From contig NZ_CP020046.1 of the NCBI RefSeq assembly GCF_002028405.1, positions 558,001 to 622,000 on the forward strand: a DNA stretch of 64,000 nucleotides, read 5' to 3'. The notes below the pieces were generated by a model. It saw only the letters and a list, made by a program, of their open reading frames with translations. It was not told the DNA's origin and searched no databases. A program made the position numbers and the translations under genes. Of the stretch, positions 8,637-17,977 are shown in pieces (within the stretch, counting starts at the first letter, position 1; each line of letters starts with the position of its first letter). This DNA comes from Thiomonas intermedia. Lineage in GTDB: Bacteria; Pseudomonadota; Gammaproteobacteria; Burkholderiales; Burkholderiaceae_C.

Positions 8637-10625
8637 TCACACCCTCTCAAGTGTATCGAGGCGCGAGAGCAGTCCGCTGGAGCGGCGCGTGACGCGCTGA
8701 ATGCCCTGGCGCAGGATCTGCGCATCGGCGCAGGTCAGCGTGAAGGCCTGGCGCGCGCGGGTGATGCCGGTGTAGATCAGCTCACGGCTGAGCCCGGCGT
8801 GGCGCTCGGGCAGCGCCAGGATGGTGTGCTCGAATTCCGAGCCCTGAGACTGATGCACCGTCATGGCAAATGCCGTCTGCACGTCGGCCAGGCGGCTGAT
8901 GCTGACTGGGCGCAGAGCGGGGCCTTGCTGGAACACCACCCGCAGGCCCTCCTTGCCCGAAGGCAGGGCGATGCCGACATCGCCATTGAGCACCCCGAGA
9001 TCGTGATCATTGCGCGTGACCAACACCGCACGGCCCGCATACCAGGCGCCGCGGCAGCGCAACAGGCCGAGCGCGTCCAGCCGCGCGGCAATGGCCTCGT
9101 TCAAGGCATTCACACCCCAGGGGCCTTCGCGTACGGCGCACAGCACGCGGCATCGGTCGAAGGCCTGAAGCACGCGGCCAGCCCAGTCAGTCCACGTCTC
9201 ACCGGCCACTGGCCCGTGTTGCAGCAGTGCGGCATAGGCCTCATAACCCGCAGCGCCAGCGCGCCCCTGAACCGCCAGCTCGGCCACGATCTGCGCCGCA
9301 GGCGCCGCCAGCGAAGACGCCACGCTAAGCAGCCGCACAGCCGGGTCGTCGGTCTGCCGCAGCAACGCCTGCGCCCGGTCGGCATCGCCCGCCTGGACGG
9401 CCTCGGCCAGTTGGCCGATCGCGCCGCCGAATCGATGGCTCTTGCGCAGCATCACGACCTGCTGCGACAAAGGCGGCCCAGCGGGATCGATGAAGCGCGC
9501 CGGCACCACATCGCCAACGAGCGTCTCCAAAACCTGCGCCGTCCCGGGCGTGTAGCGTCCCTGCTCCGCGCCCGTACACAGTTCGCCGAGCACGGCGCCC
9601 GCCTCCACCGACGCCAGTTGATCCTTGTCGCCCAGCAGAATGAGCCGCGACGTGGGCGGCAAGGCGTCGAGGACCGCCGCCATCATTTCCAGATGGACCA
9701 TGGACGCCTCGTCGATCAGCAGCACATCGACGTCCAGCGGACGTGCCGCGTTGCGCGCAAACCGGCGCGTGTCGGGCCGAACGCCGAGCAGGCTGTGCAG
9801 CGTGCGGGCCGGGCCCAGGCGCTGAACGAGTTCGGCCACACCCTCAACCTCGACGAGCCTGCCGAGTTCACGGTCGATGGACTGCTTGAGCCGGGCCGCC
9901 GCCTTGCCGGTTGGGGCCGCCAGGGCCACGCGCATCGTGGCGGCGCCCTGATCTTCCCTCGGCCGACTCGCCCACAGCAAGGCCAGCAGCCGTGCCGCCG
10001 TGTGCGTCTTGCCCGTACCGGGGCCGCCGGTGAGCAGGGTGAAACGTCCGCGCAGCGCCACCGCGCAGGCCAGCTTCTGCCAGTCCACCCCGGCCTCAGC
10101 CGCGGGGGGAAACAGCCGCGCCAGCATGGCCGAAGCCTTGGGCACATCGACCTCGGCCCCATGCTGCAGGCGCTGGTGAATCCGCTCGGCCACGACGCAC
10201 TCGTCGCGCCAGTAGCGTCGCAGGTACAGCCGCCCGGCGCTGACGACCAGTGGCGCACCCGCATCGTGCCCGCCCTCCAGATGGACGGCCGGGCAGGCGC
10301 GCAGCATGGGCTCGATGTCGTCCGGCCAGCTCAGATCGGGCGGAAGGGCGGACGCCGCACCGGCCTGCGCCGCGCGCTCCTTCAACGCCGCGAGGTGCTG
10401 CGGCCACTCGTCGAGCACCACGCAGGTATGGCCGCGTCCTTCCAGATCGGCCAGCACCGCCACAGCCACCACCAACTCCGGCGCCATCTGCGGGCAGAGG
10501 TCGATGAGAAGGCGGGCCAGCGCCACGTCCAGACGGCGCAGCACGCCCTGCTCCGTCCAATCGTGCAATACGGCCAGGACTCGCTGGTTCGGGGGCTTCG
10601 GTGGCAACGGCGCGGGCAGCATCAC
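8637..10625 (-). CDS. recD: Exodeoxyribonuclease V alpha subunit (RecD)
   Basis: This is the fast 5'-3' helicase motor of RecBCD. The 662-residue product has Walker A GGPGTGKTHTAARLL (~residue 190), Walker B LLIDEASMVHLEMM, LLGDKDQLASVEAGAVLGEL, and the C-terminal helicase motifs FAMTVHQSQGSEF and LIYTGITRARQAFTL. The start (GTG followed by ATG at 10625/10622) overlaps the recB stop, implying coupling. It ends the recC-recB-recD operon. Confidence 0.95.
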   Translation of the reverse strand: MMLPAPLPPKPPNQRVLAVLHDWTEQGVLRRLDVALARLLIDLCPQMAPELVVAVAVLADLEGRGHTCVVLDEWPQHLAALKERAAQAGAASALPPDLSWPDDIEPMLRACPAVHLEGGHDAGAPLVVSAGRLYLRRYWRDECVVAERIHQRLQHGAEVDVPKASAMLARLFPPAAEAGVDWQKLACAVALRGRFTLLTGGPGTGKTHTAARLLALLWASRPREDQGAATMRVALAAPTGKAAARLKQSIDRELGRLVEVEGVAELVQRLGPARTLHSLLGVRPDTRRFARNAARPLDVDVLLIDEASMVHLEMMAAVLDALPPTSRLILLGDKDQLASVEAGAVLGELCTGAEQGRYTPGTAQVLETLVGDVVPARFIDPAGPPLSQQVVMLRKSHRFGGAIGQLAEAVQAGDADRAQALLRQTDDPAVRLLSVASSLAAPAAQIVAELAVQGRAGAAGYEAYAALLQHGPVAGETWTDWAGRVLQAFDRCRVLCAVREGPWGVNALNEAIAARLDALGLLRCRGAWYAGRAVLVTRNDHDLGVLNGDVGIALPSGKEGLRVVFQQGPALRPVSISRLADVQTAFAMTVHQSQGSEFEHTILALPERHAGLSRELIYTGITRARQAFTLTCADAQILRQGIQRVTRRSSGLLSRLDTLERV

Positions 10626-13600
10626 GCAGCCCCCAGTCTGGAGGCCAGGAGCGCGTCGAGCCCTTCGAGCAAAGCCTCATCGGGTGGGAGATGCAAGCAG
10701 CCCGATGACGGCCCACCGATGCCGCGCAGAAACAGTACGAGCGCGCCGCCGAGCTGGGTCGCCGGATCGTAGGCCGACCGCAATCGGGCGCGCAGCAGAC
10801 GATGCAGGGCCAGCATGTAGAGCGCACCCTGAACGTCATAGCGATGATCGAGCACGGCGGTCTCCAGCGCGTCCTGCGCGTAGTCGGCATCGTCCACGCC
10901 GAGGGCGTTGCTCTTGTAGTCGAGCACCCAGTAGCGACCGGCGTGGGCAAACACCAGATCGGCAAACCCCATCACCATGCCGTGCAGCACGCGCTCGGTC
11001 AGCGCGGGGCGGGCGCGGCCCGGCAGGATGTGCCGCTGGCACAGCGCATCGATCTCGGCGGCGCGCACCCGCGCCACCGGAAGCCAGAATTCCATCTCCG
11101 CCAGGACGGTGCCCACCTCGGGCAAAGCCGCCTCCAGTGGCGGCAGCCGCGTGGCGAGGATGTCGGTGAGCCAGTCCAGCAGATCCTGGGAACGCTCGGC
11201 GCCCCATCCCTGCCCGCTGCAGCGCTGCAGCAGACGCTGTCGCATGTCGGGCGAGTGCAGGTCAAAGCCGTTGTCGCCCAGCCAGGCCAGTTGTTCATGC
11301 ACGAACTTGCCCACCAGCGCGCCGCGCGGAAAACGATGACGCCCCGCGGACGACGGACTCGCCAGCGGGGAAACCGGCTCCGTGGTCCACAGCTCGTCCT
11401 GCAGCATGGGTTGCACGGACGACTGCTGGGTCGAGCGCGGCGTGAGATCGCGCACCAGCGCCGAAAAACTGCCTATGCCCCAGTGGCGATCGAACCGGGC
11501 GTGATAGGCGGCGGGTTCGATCAGCTCCGGGGCGCGGCCGGCACGCTGCAGCCTCCGCGCCTCGGGCTGCGCCTCCGCATCGACGATCTGCACCGCATCG
11601 TTGCGGGCAAAGGCCGCCCGCAGCAGACCGTCGAGCGCGGCGCCCTCGAACGGCGCCTCCCCTCCGAGCAGATAGCCGATGGCACTGCGATGCAGCACGC
11701 AGGCCTGGCTTCTGCCGATTTTCAACGCGCCGAGGCCCACCCACAACGCATGCCGCGCGCGGGTCAGCGCCACGTAAAGCAGCCGCAGGTCTTCGCGCAG
11801 GCGGTCGCGGTCGTCAGCGCCGTCGCGCGACTCCTTGAACGCGGTGGCAAACGGCAGGAACACCAGCGGATATTCCAGCCCCTTGGATTTGTGAATCGTG
11901 ACCACGCGCACCAGATCGGCCTCGCTTTCCAGGCGCACCACCTGCTCCTCGTTCACCGTGCCGCTCATCTGCACCTGCAGCCAATGGATCAGCGCCTGCT
12001 CGCCGTCGAGCGCGCTGCTGGCGGACTGCAGCAGCTCGGCCAGATGCAGCACATTGGTCAACCGGCGCTCGCCGTCGGCCTCGCTCAACCAGCGCGCGGG
12101 CAGATCGAGCCGGTGCAGGGTGTGACGCAGCATGGGCAACACGCCCTGGCGCTGCCAGATGCCGTGCAGCTCGGCCAGCAGCTCCAGCCGAGCTTCGAAT
12201 ACGGCGTCGTCGGTGGCCAGCGCGGCCAGTTCCCGCAGCGATGCGCCCAGAGTGCGGGTGGCCGACGCCGCTCGCGCCAGCCGCCCGTCGCGCGGGGCCG
12301 CCACGGCCCGCAGCCAGCGCAGCAGATCGGCGGACTCCTGGGAGGCGAACACCGAATCGCGGTCGGAAAGGTAGACCGAGGCCACGCCCCTGCGTCTGAG
12401 CTCGCCGCGCACCGCCTGCGCCTCGTCGCCATCGCGCACCAGCACGGCGATGTCGGACGGGCGCAGCCGCGCGAAGCCGCCGTCGGCCTGCTCAAACCCC
12501 GCCCGCGCATCATCGAGCAAGGCCACGATGCGCGCGGCGGCGTGAGCGGAGAACCGCTCGCGGGCTGCGCCCTTGGATTCGGTTGCGGCGTGCACGGCAC
12601 AGGTCAGCGCGGGCACGGCGCCATCCGAGCAGACGAGCCGCTCGGAACGCCCCTTCGCCTCGACCGCGATGAAGGGCAGCGGGTTGGCGTCTTCGGACTC
12701 GCCCGGCCGCCGGTACAGAAAGGCGCCCTCTCCCTCGGCCTGCTCGCGCCGACCGAACAACTGATTGACGCTGCGCACCACCGCTTCGGTCGATCGATGG
12801 TTGGTGGCCAGCGCCGCGTGCCGTCCCTGCGTGGCCTGCCGCACCCGCAGATAGCTGTCGATGTCGGCACCGCGAAACGCATAGATGGACTGCTTGGGAT
12901 CGCCGATGAGCAGCACGGCGCTCTCGGGCGCGGTCGGCACCGTCAGTCCGTAGAGGCGATCAAACAGCCGGCACTGCAGCGCCGAGGTGTCTTGAAACTC
13001 GTCGATGAGTGCGACGGGATATTGCTGCAGGATGCGCGCGCGCAGCCGCCCGCCCTGGAGCCCTGCCAGCGCGGCATCGAGGCGTTCGAGCTGGTCGTGA
13101 AAACTGAACTGGCCGGAGGCGGCCTTGAGCGCGCGCATCCGCGCGTCGACCTGCGCGGCGGCGTAAGCCAGCATGGCAGCGTCGAGGTCGGGCTGTTCGG
13201 CCAGCGCGTCGCGCAGCGCGCCTATGTCGTCGAACGCGGCAGGCACGTCCACAGTCTTGCCCTTGTTGCAGCCCGCATGCAGCGCGCCCGTGCTGAGCTT
13301 GGCCCAGGCCGCATCGTCGAGGTCGGGCTGCACCCGCGCCTCATCGTCCAGCCAGGCTTGCAGTGCGTCGAACCAGCCGCAGACCTTGGCCGCGGGGTAC
13401 TTCGTGCCGTTGAGCGGATTGTTCTTCTGCTGCAGCAAGGCGCATAACCATTCGCGCATCGCAAGAATGCGCGGCTTCCACTGCGCCTTGAGCCCGCCGG
13501 CCTGCGCCAGGCGCAAGGAGGACACGCGCTGCCAGAGGGCCAGCAGCGACGCGTCTGCGGGCGTCTGGAGCAGCGCGCCCTCCGGCATGGCGCGCTGCCG

Positions 13601-14221
13601 CACCTTCGCGGCGGCCTTCACCGTGGCAATCACCGCATCGACATCGGGCCACAGCGCCAGCACGCCGCCGAGCGCCTCGCCCGAAAGCGGGTAGACCTGC
13701 TGCCGCCAGAAGTCGCGCACGGCCTGCTGGGTGAGGGCGTCTTCGTCGGCGAGCAGGTCTTCGTCGAACGCATGGCCGCTGTCGAAAGCGTGTTCGCGCA
13801 GCATGCGCTGGCACCAGGCGTCGAGGGTGAACACCGCGGCGTCGTCCATGGCCTGCGCCGCCATCGTCAGCCGCCAGGCGGCCGCATCGCGCGGCGCGCC
13901 GGGCGCGTGATCGTCCAGCAGGCTCTGCAGAAACACGTCGCCGGGCTCGGGCTGCGCCTCGCCCTGAAAGCAGCGTGCGGCCTCCACCAGGCGACGGCGG
14001 ATGCGGTCGGCCAGCTCGCGCGTGGCCGCGCGCGTGAAGGTCATCACCAGAATCTGCTCGGGCATGAGCGCGCGGGGAAACGCCGCCCCGTCGCGGCCGT
14101 GGCCCAGCACCAGCCGCAGGTAGAGCGCGGCGATGGTCCACGTCTTGCCGGTACCGGCACTGGCTTCGATGAGGCGGCTGCCCTGCAGCGGCAGACTCAG
14201 GGGATCGAGCAGCGCGGTCAT
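10622..14221 (-). CDS. recB: Exodeoxyribonuclease V beta subunit (RecB)
   Basis: This is the 3'-5' helicase and nuclease subunit that processes double-strand breaks up to Chi and loads RecA. In the 1199 residues I see Walker A IEASAGTGKTWTIAALYLRL near the N-terminus, motif II LIDEFQDTSALQ, GDPKQSIYAFRGADIDSYL, motif V VVTIHKSKGLEYPLVFLPF, and the C-terminal nuclease motif YWVLDYKSN with the Asp and Lys of the active site. Length matches E. coli RecB. It overlaps recC by four bases (14218-14221). Confidence 0.96.
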   Translation of the reverse strand: MTALLDPLSLPLQGSRLIEASAGTGKTWTIAALYLRLVLGHGRDGAAFPRALMPEQILVMTFTRAATRELADRIRRRLVEAARCFQGEAQPEPGDVFLQSLLDDHAPGAPRDAAAWRLTMAAQAMDDAAVFTLDAWCQRMLREHAFDSGHAFDEDLLADEDALTQQAVRDFWRQQVYPLSGEALGGVLALWPDVDAVIATVKAAAKVRQRAMPEGALLQTPADASLLALWQRVSSLRLAQAGGLKAQWKPRILAMREWLCALLQQKNNPLNGTKYPAAKVCGWFDALQAWLDDEARVQPDLDDAAWAKLSTGALHAGCNKGKTVDVPAAFDDIGALRDALAEQPDLDAAMLAYAAAQVDARMRALKAASGQFSFHDQLERLDAALAGLQGGRLRARILQQYPVALIDEFQDTSALQCRLFDRLYGLTVPTAPESAVLLIGDPKQSIYAFRGADIDSYLRVRQATQGRHAALATNHRSTEAVVRSVNQLFGRREQAEGEGAFLYRRPGESEDANPLPFIAVEAKGRSERLVCSDGAVPALTCAVHAATESKGAARERFSAHAAARIVALLDDARAGFEQADGGFARLRPSDIAVLVRDGDEAQAVRGELRRRGVASVYLSDRDSVFASQESADLLRWLRAVAAPRDGRLARAASATRTLGASLRELAALATDDAVFEARLELLAELHGIWQRQGVLPMLRHTLHRLDLPARWLSEADGERRLTNVLHLAELLQSASSALDGEQALIHWLQVQMSGTVNEEQVVRLESEADLVRVVTIHKSKGLEYPLVFLPFATAFKESRDGADDRDRLREDLRLLYVALTRARHALWVGLGALKIGRSQACVLHRSAIGYLLGGEAPFEGAALDGLLRAAFARNDAVQIVDAEAQPEARRLQRAGRAPELIEPAAYHARFDRHWGIGSFSALVRDLTPRSTQQSSVQPMLQDELWTTEPVSPLASPSSAGRHRFPRGALVGKFVHEQLAWLGDNGFDLHSPDMRQRLLQRCSGQGWGAERSQDLLDWLTDILATRLPPLEAALPEVGTVLAEMEFWLPVARVRAAEIDALCQRHILPGRARPALTERVLHGMVMGFADLVFAHAGRYWVLDYKSNALGVDDADYAQDALETAVLDHRYDVQGALYMLALHRLLRARLRSAYDPATQLGGALVLFLRGIGGPSSGCLHLPPDEALLEGLDALLASRLGAA

Positions 14222-17200
14222 GCGGCGTCTCCCGTGGCTGCGTCCGTGGCTGCGTCCGCCTTCTTGTCGTGGAGCGTCACCTCGGCCTGCAGCGCCCAGT
14301 CGAACAAGGGCTGGAACAGCGCACCCTTGTAGGTATCGAAGCGCCCGTCGGCGCGCAGCGTGGCATAGTCTGGATACACGCGGGCAAGACAGGGTTCCTC
14401 GACCTCGCCGCCCGTCTTGAAGCCGCCGTCATAAGTCTGCTGGCCATGGCCGCCCTTCACGTCGGCCAATGCGGTGCGGGCAGCGAAAGGCAAGGGGCTG
14501 CTCATGCCCTCATGCCATGCGCACAGCAAGGCATGCAAATGCTCGCGCGCCTGCGGCGGCTCGAGCGGCGGCACGCGGACCCGGGCCCCAACCCCGATCA
14601 GCACGCCCTGAACCTGCTCGCCGCAGGCACTCGCGATGAGCTGGCGCACCCAGGCCTCGACCAGTGGCCCGGGCCGCGGCTGACCGTCGGCATCGATCAG
14701 CCGGGATGCGCTCAACTCGACCCAGACGCGCGCTTGGCCATCGGCGCGCAGACCTTCCAGCCAGTCGTCGATCTGCAAGTTTTGCATCGCGATGCGCAGC
14801 GGGACTTTGTCCACCGCCAGCGGATAGCTGGCCTCCACGTCCTGCCAACTGCGCAATGGCGGCAAGGCCTCGCGCGCCAGCTCCTGCGCGACACGCTCGC
14901 CGAGGGCACGCATGGGCAGTTCCCCGCGGCCCTTCATTTGGCGCATCCGCTGCGCCACGGCAACATCCAGCCCCTGGCGCGCGGCCGCCTGCGGGTCGTC
15001 GATCAGGCGGCCGAGCAAACCGTAACGCTCCAGCCCGTCGAGTGCGAACACTTCGTCGTCGTCCTGCGTCTGCAGGTCATCGAACACCACGTCGAGCCGG
15101 GCCCGGAAGAAGGCCTTGACCGGATTCTTCAGAAAACGAGCGAGCTGCTGCACCGTCAAGGGCTCGGCCCATGGCTCGAACGTCGGCGCTTGCCGTGCTG
15201 TCGCGGCCAAGCCCGCATGCGCCTGCCGCCACTCGCGCGCATAGGTGAACCGTTGCGCATCCCCCTCGAAATAGCGGCGGCTGAATGGCTGCAGCGGGTG
15301 CACCGTGGTGCGCTGCGCGAGCAGGTCGCCGTGCTCGCCCTGCCCTTGCTCGCCCTGCCAGCCCGCGGCCAGGTAGTCGCGCAGTTGCGCCACCAGGACG
15401 GAGGGCGGCTGCTCGGTGTTGTCGCGCGGGCTGCGTCCCGCCCAGCTCACGTAGAGCATGCGCCGGGCCGAGAGCAGTGCTTCGAGCATGAGGTAGCGAT
15501 CGTCCTCGCGGCGGGCACGGTCACCGGGACGATACTGGCCCGGCTGATGCAACAGGTCGAAATCACTGCGCGGGCTCTGGCGTGGATAGTCGCCTTCGTT
15601 CATGCCCAGAAGGCCCACGACCTCGAACGGAATCGACCGCAGCGGCATCAGGGTGCAGAAGGTCACGCCGCCGGCCAGGAAACGGCCTCCGCCGGCGGTA
15701 TCGTCCAGGCCGCCGAGCCAGCCCTCGCGCAGCACCTCCAGCGGCACCGCTTCGTCAAACTCGGCCGCCGCGCAATGATCGACCCAGGCTGACAGCGCGT
15801 CATCGAGACTGGCGCGGATCTCGCGCTCGCTCAGGTCTTGCGGCTGGCTGAGGGCTTCGAGCAGATCGCGGCCGCGCTGCGCCCATTGCAGCGGCGTGGC
15901 GCTCTGCCGGGCCGCGCGCCACCAGCCTTGCAGCACGTCGAGCAGATCGGCCAGCGGCCCCACCAGCGCGGCGTCCAGTCCGCCAATTTCGTCGTAGGGC
16001 TGGACGTCAGCAAACCCGTCCTCGCCCGCGCCGGCGTAGCCCAGCAGCATGCGGCGCAGGCCGAAGCGCCAGGTGTTCTGCTCGCCGCAGGCGCCCAGAC
16101 CGAGATCGGCGCGCTGCTCCGCGTCCAGCCCCCAGCGCACGCCCGCACCGGCCATCCACTGTGTGAGGCGAGGCAGGTCTTGCGGCTGCAGGCCGAAGCG
16201 CCGGGCGATGGCCGGCACGTCGAGCAGGGTGGCGATGTCGGAGGCCAGAATGCGTTCCTGCGGCAAGCGCAGCAGCCAGTCCATGGCGACCAGGAAGGGA
16301 TCGGTGGTGCGCGCCGACAGGTCGGCGATGTCGAAGGGAATGAAGCGCGGGTCGCCCGGCGGATACTGGCCGAACACCGCGCGGATGGCGGGCGCGAAGG
16401 GCGTGATGTCGGGAGTCATCACCACGATGTCGCGCGGCTGCAGGGGCTTGCCGTCCTGCTGCGCCAAGAGATGCAGCAGCTGATCGTGCAGGATCTCGAC
16501 TTCGCGCTGGGCGCTGTGCGCGATGTGAAAGACCACCGAGCGATCCGCCGTGGCGATGACCTCGCGCGGATGCTCGGGCAGGGGAAGCAGGTCGCGGATC
16601 GCGGCCTGCACCTGTTCGAGCAAGGTGTCGCCGGGCGTGTCGTCGAACTGATCGTGCCGGGGCAGACCGGGCCTGTCCATCGCCGCGGCGCGGTCGTCGA
16701 AGACGTCGAGCTGGCGCATGAAATCGCGGCCCTGGCGTCCCCACGCGGCCAGCAGCGGGTGGGCGTGGACATGCATAGCCTCCAGCCCCACGCGGGCGAG
16801 GTCTTCGGCGCGCAGGGGGCGGCGCCTGGGAGCCTCGCGCAGCAGTTCACGGCCTTCGATAATGTCGGCCCAGTGGTAGCGGCAGGGATTGGGCAGCGCG
16901 ATCAACACCTGCGCGTGCCGTGACAGCGCCACGAGCGCGTCGAGCACCACGGCCGGCAGATGCGAGGCTCCGAACAGCACCACGCGGCGCGGCAGCCTGC
17001 CCACGGCCATGTCCGATCCGGATTCGGCAGGGCCGTCAAGCGCCTGCACAAAGGCCCGCTGCACCTTGGCGCGGGTGCCCGCGCATTCCGCCGCGCTCAA
17101 CTCGGAAAGAATCCGACGCCACAGCCAGGGCTGCCAGCGTTGATCATCGGCCAGCGGAGTGGTCTGGCCGCGGGCATCGATGAGCACGTCCTGTCCCCGT

Positions 17201-17670
17201 GCCCAGGCATCGAGCCAATCGTCGCGGTAGATCTGATACTGGTCGTAGAGATCGGCCAGACGTTGCGCCAGCTGCAACCGCCGCAAAGCGCCCTGGCCCT
17301 GCAGATAGTGGTGCAGCGGTGCGCAGACGGCCGCGTCTGGCGAATCGCCCAGCAGGCGCATGAGTCGCCAGGTCAGCAGCGGCTTGTCCAGCGGCGACTG
17401 CGAAGGCGTGGCCGCACGCCCCAGCACCTGCCGATAAGTGCGCCAAAGAAACCGGCCCGGCAGTTCCACCCGCGTGGCAGCACAGACGCCACCGTGCGCG
17501 GCCAGCGCCATTTTCAGCCACTCCGCAGCGCCATTGCTCTGCACCAGGACGATCTCTTCTTCCAGAGGAGCCAGCGGCTGCCGCGCCAGAATCTCCAAGA
17601 CCAGATCCCGCAGCCATTCCAGCCGGTTGCCCTGCAAGATGAACAAACCCGGGTGGATATCGTCAGTCAT
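14218..17670 (-). CDS. recC: Exodeoxyribonuclease V gamma subunit (RecC)
   Basis: RecC is the scaffold of RecBCD that recognises Chi. The 1150-residue protein begins at the ATG at 17670 (MTDDIHPGLFILQGNRLEWL), a good match to RecC N-termini; the frame is open upstream to 17775 but runs into the tRNA terminator, so the longer form is unlikely. Family landmarks are QSNGAAEWLKMALA, VLFGASHLPAVVLDAL and PLRSIPFEVVGLLGMNEGDY. It is the first gene of recC-recB-recD. The 80-base leader up to the tRNA terminator should hold its promoter. Confidence 0.95.
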   Translation of the reverse strand: MTDDIHPGLFILQGNRLEWLRDLVLEILARQPLAPLEEEIVLVQSNGAAEWLKMALAAHGGVCAATRVELPGRFLWRTYRQVLGRAATPSQSPLDKPLLTWRLMRLLGDSPDAAVCAPLHHYLQGQGALRRLQLAQRLADLYDQYQIYRDDWLDAWARGQDVLIDARGQTTPLADDQRWQPWLWRRILSELSAAECAGTRAKVQRAFVQALDGPAESGSDMAVGRLPRRVVLFGASHLPAVVLDALVALSRHAQVLIALPNPCRYHWADIIEGRELLREAPRRRPLRAEDLARVGLEAMHVHAHPLLAAWGRQGRDFMRQLDVFDDRAAAMDRPGLPRHDQFDDTPGDTLLEQVQAAIRDLLPLPEHPREVIATADRSVVFHIAHSAQREVEILHDQLLHLLAQQDGKPLQPRDIVVMTPDITPFAPAIRAVFGQYPPGDPRFIPFDIADLSARTTDPFLVAMDWLLRLPQERILASDIATLLDVPAIARRFGLQPQDLPRLTQWMAGAGVRWGLDAEQRADLGLGACGEQNTWRFGLRRMLLGYAGAGEDGFADVQPYDEIGGLDAALVGPLADLLDVLQGWWRAARQSATPLQWAQRGRDLLEALSQPQDLSEREIRASLDDALSAWVDHCAAAEFDEAVPLEVLREGWLGGLDDTAGGGRFLAGGVTFCTLMPLRSIPFEVVGLLGMNEGDYPRQSPRSDFDLLHQPGQYRPGDRARREDDRYLMLEALLSARRMLYVSWAGRSPRDNTEQPPSVLVAQLRDYLAAGWQGEQGQGEHGDLLAQRTTVHPLQPFSRRYFEGDAQRFTYAREWRQAHAGLAATARQAPTFEPWAEPLTVQQLARFLKNPVKAFFRARLDVVFDDLQTQDDDEVFALDGLERYGLLGRLIDDPQAAARQGLDVAVAQRMRQMKGRGELPMRALGERVAQELAREALPPLRSWQDVEASYPLAVDKVPLRIAMQNLQIDDWLEGLRADGQARVWVELSASRLIDADGQPRPGPLVEAWVRQLIASACGEQVQGVLIGVGARVRVPPLEPPQAREHLHALLCAWHEGMSSPLPFAARTALADVKGGHGQQTYDGGFKTGGEVEEPCLARVYPDYATLRADGRFDTYKGALFQPLFDWALQAEVTLHDKKADAATDAATGDAA

Positions 17671-17750
17671 GGAGTGAGCGTACAGGAGCAGACCGGACAG
17701 CCCCCATTGTGGCCTGCTGTTGTGGCCTGACGTCGCCACAAATCCGCGCC

Positions 17751-17791
17751 GCAAAAAACAAAACGCCTGAACCATGACTGGTTCAGGCGTT
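17751..17791 (-). terminator. Intrinsic terminator of the tRNA-Arg gene
   Basis: A perfect 12-base-pair inverted repeat (AACGCCTGAACC at 17762-17773, its complement at 17780-17791, six-base loop) is followed on the minus strand by TTTGTTTTTTG, a good U-tract. It lies 12 bases after the tRNA CCA end and upstream of recC, so it separates the tRNA transcript from the rec operon. Confidence 0.88.
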
Positions 17792-17802
17792 CGGCTTTTA
17801 AC

Positions 17803-17880
17803 TGGTGCGCCCGGCAGGATTCGAACCCACGACCCCTTGGTTCGTAGCCAAGTACTCTAATCCAACTGAGCTACGGGCGC
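17803..17880 (-). tRNA. tRNA-Arg (anticodon ACG)
   Basis: The minus-strand sequence folds as a cloverleaf: acceptor GCGCCCG/CGGGCGC, D arm with AGTTGGATTA, anticodon stem CTTGG/CCAAG around loop CTACGAA (anticodon ACG), T loop TTCGAAT, and an encoded 3' CCA at 17803-17805. The A34 of ACG is normally deaminated to inosine to read CGU, CGC and CGA. It is 78 nt including CCA. It sits alone, with its own terminator. Confidence 0.97.
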
Positions 17881-17977
17881 TAAAGAACCGAAATTATAGA
17901 CACACTTTTGCAGACCCGTAAAGCCCCCTCGTGTTTCCGTTCGGTCGGGCGCCGTGGCGCAGGCACAATGCCCGTCC

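Noticed and set aside
17803-17880. tRNA-Arg as attachment site for the glycan locus
   Set aside because: The glycan locus lies on the 5' side of the tRNA, while integrases normally use the 3' end. I found no integrase and no repeat of the tRNA 3' end elsewhere.
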